In this document: one piece after another, positions 59,583-64,000 of the stretch | Position numbering within the stretch: the first letter of the stretch is position 1 | Layout of the letters: each line of letters begins with the position of its first letter | Origin: Micavibrio sp. UBA6139 | GTDB lineage: Bacteria > Pseudomonadota > Alphaproteobacteria > Micavibrionales > Micavibrionaceae | Length of the DNA: 64,000 bases | NCBI GenBank assembly: GCA_002423285.1 | Contig: DIVF01000002.1 | Location: forward strand, 1-64,000 | Reading direction: 5' to 3' | Program-made: the position numbers and the translations under genes | The notes under the pieces: generated by a model | What the model was told of the DNA's origin: nothing | Seen by the model: the letters and a program-made list of their open reading frames with translations, nothing else | Database searches by the model: none

Positions 59583-60281
59583 CTAACCGCGGGTCTGTTT
59601 CAAATTATCGATCAGAGCCTGCACATCCCCACCACCCTTTTGGATGATTTCTTTAAACTGGGAACGCTGGTTGATGCTTTGGCTGGTGCCAAGGATAATC
59701 ACATCCAACACCTTGTACTTGCCGCCCTTGCTCTGAACCACCCACTCGACGGGCACTGGTTCAGCTCCATCCGGGGAGACAACGCGGGAAATGACAACGG
59801 TGTCATTCGCAGCATTGCCCGCAGGACGTGAACCGGTCACTTCCAGTTTCTGGCCGTTATATTCTGCAAAGCGCTGCGCATACATATCGATCACGCCGCG
59901 GCGGAACAGTTTTGTATATTCTGCTTGCTGTGCGGGGGAGAATTGACGCCAGTACTGACCCGCCGCAAAGCGGCCAATCGCATCCAGATCAAAGCTGTCT
60001 TCCAGCAGGCGTTTGAAGGATTCTGTCTTTTGTGCCTGTGTCTGTTGACCATTGCCCAGGAAATCAATACCGCGCTGCGCAACAGAGGAAATGAAATTCT
60101 CAGCACCCTTATTGGCGGCCCGCCCTGCGGAAGCCAAAGTATAGCCCGAAGCCTGCGGCAAGCCGTCCTGCACCACAGCCCGTGCCTCAGCCACCCGGGC
60201 TGCCGCTACCATCAGCGACACAACCGCAACAGATGCCAAAGCACCCTTCAGCAGCATAGACATTTTGGACGAAACTTTCAT
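59583..60281 (-). CDS. mlaC: MlaC-family phospholipid-transport protein
   Basis: Periplasmic shuttle that moves phospholipids between the outer-membrane MlaA and the inner-membrane MlaFEDB complex. The 232 residues have an N-terminal signal peptide (about 1-34, EARA) and the MlaC/Tol_Tol_Ttg2 domain: GIDFLGNGQQ, FDLDAIGRFAAGQYWRQFSPAQQAEY, then VEWVVQSKGGKYKVLDVII. The rest of the Mla system is not in the window, but mlaA lies upstream on the same strand. Confidence 0.93.
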   Translation of the reverse strand: MKVSSKMSMLLKGALASVAVVSLMVAAARVAEARAVVQDGLPQASGYTLASAGRAANKGAENFISSVAQRGIDFLGNGQQTQAQKTESFKRLLEDSFDLDAIGRFAAGQYWRQFSPAQQAEYTKLFRRGVIDMYAQRFAEYNGQKLEVTGSRPAGNAANDTVVISRVVSPDGAEPVPVEWVVQSKGGKYKVLDVIILGTSQSINQRSQFKEIIQKGGGDVQALIDNLKQTRG

Positions 60282-60397
60282 TGAAACCCCTTTACTTTAA
60301 AATGATCGATCCGGTGTTGTTTGAATCTGATCGTTAGAAAAACTCTAACCCGCTTTCAAGACATATTTATGGCATTCTTTGGCATTTTCAAGAAACA

Positions 60398-60431
60398 AAA
60401 ACCGCGCCAGCATGATACGGGCGCGGTTTTT
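60398..60431 (-). terminator. Terminator between mlaA and mlaC
   Basis: aaaaccgcgcc (60398-60408) pairs with ggcgcggtttt (60420-60430). On the minus strand the stem is followed by a T-rich tract. It may separate or attenuate transcription from mlaA to mlaC. Confidence 0.75.
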
Positions 60432-60465
60432 AAAAAATCGTATTTAGGCTGAGGCCAAATCACCC

Positions 60466-61236
60466 TTATTCATAAGAGCCGTAATCTGGAATGGCCATCG
60501 CTGCGTTCCCACCGGTATCGCTGTCACGAACCATAGCATCGCGGCGCTGAACATAGGCGCTGCGCATGGCGGCGTAGTAGTCGAAGGAGTTACGGCGCAG
60601 ATCATCCAGAACATCCAGAAGCTCTTCACGCTTGACCAGACCTTCGGCGGCAACACGACCAAAAGCCCAGCCTTCGTTGGTCGGACGCACGTTATAGAAG
60701 TACCAGTTCAACGGATCAAACACATGATCAACCATCAAACCTGTGCCATCACGCAACGATGACGGACCCATCAACGGCAGAACCAGATAAGCCCCATGAT
60801 CAACACCCCAAACGGCGAGTGTCTGACCGAAATCTTCCTGTTCGTAAGGAATGCCTTCCATCGCAGCCACATCAACCAGACCACCAACACCAATCAAGGT
60901 ATTGACTGTGGTGCGGGTCAGGACCGTACCAGCGCCCGACAGGTCACCCTGCAGGACTTCGTTGGTGAAGTTGACCGGTGCACGCAGATTGCGCAGGAAG
61001 TTTTTCAGACCCGTTCTGGCCGGTTGCGGCACGACGGTGCGGTAGCCACTGGCGATCGGGCGCATAACAGCCTGATCCGCGACATCGTTGAATTTGAAAA
61101 CAACCTTGTTGAAGCCTTGGAATGGATCCGCAATCTCACCCTGATTTTGGGTGGTGCTGCATCCGGCCAAGCCGGTGCACAAAAATGCGGTCAACGCAGC
61201 TACGCGAAAGCCCTTATGAAATGAAACCAGTGTCAT
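60466..61236 (-). CDS. mlaA: MlaA/VacJ-family outer-membrane lipoprotein
   Basis: Outer-membrane component of the Mla pathway that removes mislocalised phospholipids. The 256 residues have a lipoprotein signal peptide (lipobox LAGC, lipidated C26). The MlaA domain starts DPFQGFNKVVFKFNDVADQ and continues RTGLKNFLRNLRAPVNFTNE and LPLMGPSSLRDGTGLMVDHV. The C-terminal extension is short and polar. The terminator hairpin downstream separates it from mlaC. Confidence 0.94.
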   Translation of the reverse strand: MTLVSFHKGFRVAALTAFLCTGLAGCSTTQNQGEIADPFQGFNKVVFKFNDVADQAVMRPIASGYRTVVPQPARTGLKNFLRNLRAPVNFTNEVLQGDLSGAGTVLTRTTVNTLIGVGGLVDVAAMEGIPYEQEDFGQTLAVWGVDHGAYLVLPLMGPSSLRDGTGLMVDHVFDPLNWYFYNVRPTNEGWAFGRVAAEGLVKREELLDVLDDLRRNSFDYYAAMRSAYVQRRDAMVRDSDTGGNAAMAIPDYGSYE

Positions 61237-61451
61237 CTTAATCGTGTCCCCGAAAGTGTAATATAAAAGTTGGAAATCTTAATACCCGCGTACTCACATT
61301 AACCTTTGCAGATTACGACTTGGTTAATGGCAGAACGCGAAAAGTTCTGGAAATTCAGTGGGAAAGACCGCCAAACTTGACCGGGAACATGGCACCGATC
61401 ATGGCCGTTTGCGGGCCAAAAATCAATCGGGTGAAACGGGTTTTTTTACGC

Positions 61452-62555
61452 TTATCCGTCCTCAAGATTAAGGATCACCGCTAACCCCAAAAACAGGGTG
61501 ACCAAAGCTGGCGACCACGCCGCCAGCAGGACTGGAATTTGCTGGGACGTACCCAAAGCCTGCAGGAAACTGGACAGGAAAAAGATCAAAAACCCGATCA
61601 TCACACCGCTGATAATCAGGGCGAAGGTCCCTTGCGCGCGGGGCGGGCGCAGCGACACGGTCGCAGCCAACAAAACCATCGCCAAAAACAGGATCGGCTG
61701 GGCCAGCAGGGCATTAAAATGAATTTTCAGGCGGGTCGCATCAAACCCGGTGGCGGCCAGGGTCCGGATATAGCCGGGCAGCCGCCAAAAGGAATGCGCC
61801 CGGGGGGAGGAAAAGCTTTCCTCAATATCCGCCGTGGTCAAATCGGTGGGCAGGCTCAGACTCGGCAGGCTTTCCACAGGTTGCTGAGGTCTATGGATCA
61901 AGGCCCCGCTGAACACCCATTGCCCGTTTTCCAGCTTCGCGATTCCGGCATCAATACGCTTTTCAAAGCCATCCTGCCCATCAAAGAACAGGGCCATCAC
62001 CCCGTTCATTTCCCATTCCGGCAAGGCAATCCGGTCAGCGTGGAGGATAATATAGCCGGCATTGCCCTGCTGATCCATCTGGCGCAGCCATAGTCCCTCA
62101 TCAAACAAGGTCACCAGACTTTTGCCGTGGGACAGGTAACGGGATTCCATTGATTCGTACCGCCCGAGAAGCGCCGCCCCCAAGGGGTTAATCACGGCGA
62201 ATTGCAACACCCCCACCAGTGCCGCCACCGCCATCACCGGGGCTAGAAATTGCCAGACTGAAAAGCCGGAGGCCCGCACCACGATCAGTTCATGACGGCG
62301 CGATAACAACCAGAACGTAAACATGGCGCTGAACAAAATGGCGAAGGGCAAGATGATCTGACCCATATCGGGCAGCTTTAAAAGGCCCATCTGCAAAATG
62401 GTCGATAATTCGATATCATCGCGTTTTTGCGCCCGGCGCAGCAATTCCATCGTATCGAACAGATAGATAATCCCCAGCAACATCGCCATGATCGCGGCTA
62501 GATTGATCGCATAAAGTCGTGACAGATAGGTGCTCAGCGTGGGGGTAAATTTCAT
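61452..62555 (-). CDS. lptG: LPS export permease LptG
   Basis: One of two inner-membrane permeases in the LptB2FG ABC transporter that pulls LPS from the inner membrane. The 367 residues have six helices around a periplasmic beta-jellyroll. The family start is LSRLYAINLAAIMAMLLGIIYLF; LLSRRHELIVVRASGFS is the coupling-helix region. It overlaps lptF by 4 bases (ATGA), so the pair is translationally coupled. Confidence 0.95.
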   Translation of the reverse strand: MKFTPTLSTYLSRLYAINLAAIMAMLLGIIYLFDTMELLRRAQKRDDIELSTILQMGLLKLPDMGQIILPFAILFSAMFTFWLLSRRHELIVVRASGFSVWQFLAPVMAVAALVGVLQFAVINPLGAALLGRYESMESRYLSHGKSLVTLFDEGLWLRQMDQQGNAGYIILHADRIALPEWEMNGVMALFFDGQDGFEKRIDAGIAKLENGQWVFSGALIHRPQQPVESLPSLSLPTDLTTADIEESFSSPRAHSFWRLPGYIRTLAATGFDATRLKIHFNALLAQPILFLAMVLLAATVSLRPPRAQGTFALIISGVMIGFLIFFLSSFLQALGTSQQIPVLLAAWSPALVTLFLGLAVILNLEDG

Positions 62556-63706
62556 GGCTCACCCCCGGCCGGTGCAACGGCATGCTTGCGTTGAATAAGC
62601 TGCAGCAATTTATGCTGCGTGCCTTCACTCATCGGATGCAGAAAATAAAGCCCACCCAAAAGCGGAATAAACACCAACCCATACATCAAAACCAGCCCCG
62701 CCACCCCGTCCCGCGACAGGTTAAAGGCTGTCAGATATAAGGTTTCCAGCGCCACCACAGCCATGATCGCCCCGGCAATGCGCTTGCCCATACCGCGCCG
62801 ATCAATGGGGCCGAGCAGCAAGGCACATAAGGCAATCACGGCGAAGGCTGGGGCCAAAAACGGACTGACCAGGCGGCGGTGAATTTCCACCACGAAATCA
62901 CGGCGATAGGCCTGATCGCCGGCATCGTTTGGATCAAGATTGATCAGCTCCCACAGCGTACGCTCATCCGGTTCGCGCCAGCGTTCCCGCACGGGGCTTG
63001 ACCCTTCCGGCAAATCAATCGTGTAGCGGGCAAAATCGAGCCGTGCCAGCTTGCCATTTTCAGGATCATAAGATTGACGTGACCCGTCATAAACCACGAC
63101 CTGCTGGCCCGTATCGGTGGAAACCAGCACACCGCGCTTGGCAATGATCGTGATTGGCGTTGTATTCTCAGGCCGGGCGTCATGGATCATCAGACCCAAT
63201 AACTCCCCCTTATCCGAGCGGTCACGCAAGAAGACGGTCAGGCCGCTGCCCACGGGATTAAAGACGCCCTCCCGGAACAACAGCGTTGAATACTGCGCCT
63301 TAATCACCTGCCGCATATATTGCATATTCGATAAGGTCATCGGCCCCAGCCACGATGTGACCACCAGCAAGATCACCATCACGATGCCAGACATAACCAA
63401 GGCCGGACGCGCCAGCATTTGCGGGGACGCGCCCGTGGACCGCATCACCACCAATTCGCTATCAATCGTCATGCGGTTATAAACGAATAAAATCCCGGCC
63501 ATCAAAGCCAGCGGCAAAATGATTTCAAAAAACCGGGGCAAGGCCAGCAGAGTCAGCAACAAGAACGCCACCCCGGACGCACCCGAATCCATCACCAGTT
63601 CCAAAAACCGCAAGGACTGCGTCAGGAAAATAATCATCGCCAGCGTCACGGCGATAAACACCGTGGCGATTGCCAGTCCTTTAAATAGATAGCGGTCGAA
63701 AACCAT
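62552..63706 (-). CDS. lptF: LPS export permease LptF
   Basis: Partner of LptG in LPS export. The 384 residues from ATG 63706 begin MVFDRYLFKGLAIATVF, the normal LptF start; a TTG five codons upstream is a weaker option. Helices flank a periplasmic domain containing FNPVGSGLTVFLRDRSDKGE; TIDSELVVMRSTGASPQ is the coupling helix. It is divergent from pepA, an arrangement conserved in many proteobacteria. Confidence 0.94.
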   Translation of the reverse strand: MVFDRYLFKGLAIATVFIAVTLAMIIFLTQSLRFLELVMDSGASGVAFLLLTLLALPRFFEIILPLALMAGILFVYNRMTIDSELVVMRSTGASPQMLARPALVMSGIVMVILLVVTSWLGPMTLSNMQYMRQVIKAQYSTLLFREGVFNPVGSGLTVFLRDRSDKGELLGLMIHDARPENTTPITIIAKRGVLVSTDTGQQVVVYDGSRQSYDPENGKLARLDFARYTIDLPEGSSPVRERWREPDERTLWELINLDPNDAGDQAYRRDFVVEIHRRLVSPFLAPAFAVIALCALLLGPIDRRGMGKRIAGAIMAVVALETLYLTAFNLSRDGVAGLVLMYGLVFIPLLGGLYFLHPMSEGTQHKLLQLIQRKHAVAPAGGEP

Positions 63707-63826
63707 TCCGTCCCAGTTCAAGCAGGCAGTTTAATGCCGTTGCAAAATCGTGTATTATCCAAAGTCTTACGGGCTCTACATGCCCATTCCCGCCTTTATA
63801 TATCAACCCCCGAAAGATGAAAACCG

Positions 63827-64000
63827 CCATGACCGCCCCCCTTTCAATCCAGTTTTCCGCCCAGCCAAAGGCCAAATACGATTCCGTGGTCGTTTTTGCG
63901 ACTCAAGGGAACACCCTGACCCCGGCGGCAGCGGCCATTGATAAGGAATCCGGCGGTTTGATCGTGGCCTATCTGAAACGCCAAAAGACCTTTACCGGGA
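63827..64000 (+). CDS. pepA: Leucyl aminopeptidase PepA (partial, N-terminal 58 codons)
   Basis: Runs off the right edge. The visible N-terminal domain (LSIQFSAQPKAKYDSVVVFA, then AAIDKESGGLIVAYLKRQ) matches the non-catalytic start of M17 aminopeptidases. The catalytic domain is outside the window. Start is ATG 63827, or ATG 63839 in the same frame. The divergent position next to lptF supports the call. Confidence 0.85.

Noticed and set aside
1..64000. CRISPR arrays, rRNA or tRNA genes, insertion sequences, prophage
   Set aside because: No regular direct-repeat array, RNA gene, transposase, integrase or phage structural gene was recognised on either strand.

Overview
The window reads as a chromosomal segment of an alphaproteobacterium. 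The evidence is the aa3 cytochrome oxidase cluster with its alphaproteobacterial accessory genes (DUF983, SURF1, a 38-residue CtaF-like peptide), a ChrR-type ECF sigma/anti-sigma pair, an IalB-family protein, a FzlA-like GST, bifunctional PutA and MlaA/MlaC. Base composition is moderately GC-rich. Most genes are housekeeping. The genus cannot be fixed from the sequence; a Rhodospirillales or Micavibrio-like relative is only a guess. I saw no rRNA, tRNA, IS element, CRISPR array or prophage.

Layout. 1-1.2 kb: 5' part of a secreted LamG (lectin-like) gene on the minus strand with a striking structured leader. 1.4-14.7 kb: ctaC-ctaD, pmbA and tldD (convergent), a two-domain M16 peptidase, then ctaB-ctaF-like-SDR-ctaG-ctaE-DUF983-surf1. 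14.6-18.7 kb: Rap1a/Tai-like protein, GhrA-like reductase, M23 endopeptidase, an intergenic region with DnaA-box-like sites, and an IalB-family protein. 18.9-24 kb: ECF sigma/ChrR, then acetoacetyl-CoA synthetase, aminotransferase and SPOUT methyltransferase. 24-36.6 kb: DsbD, redoxin, PAS histidine kinase, epimerase, GST, YceI, a subtilisin-like protein with LysM, cytochrome b561 and UppP. 36.7-46.2 kb: HAD, RsmD, RluB, TadA, cNMP-EAL, PutA, XseA and a conserved hypothetical. 46.2-50.8 kb: a small accessory patch of unknown genes (one frameshifted, two very short) around EttA. 50.9-59.5 kb: three tandem DotA/TraY-family membrane proteins with a 70-residue coupled ORF. 59.6-64 kb: mlaC, mlaA, lptG, lptF and the start of pepA, an outer-membrane biogenesis block.

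The most interesting items are: (i) the three tandem DotA/TraY paralogues with no other Dot/Icm or Tra gene in the window; (ii) the structured RNA candidate at 1010-1210, abutting the ribosome-binding site of the LamG gene; (iii) the 935-residue LysM plus subtilisin-like protein, which keeps the Ser and Asn motifs but has no recognisable catalytic His motif; (iv) a dispersed family of GGGGG/CCCCC palindromes at gene ends, two of which lie in a larger composite inverted repeat; and (v) the DnaA/CtrA-like box cluster near 17.9-18.0 kb.
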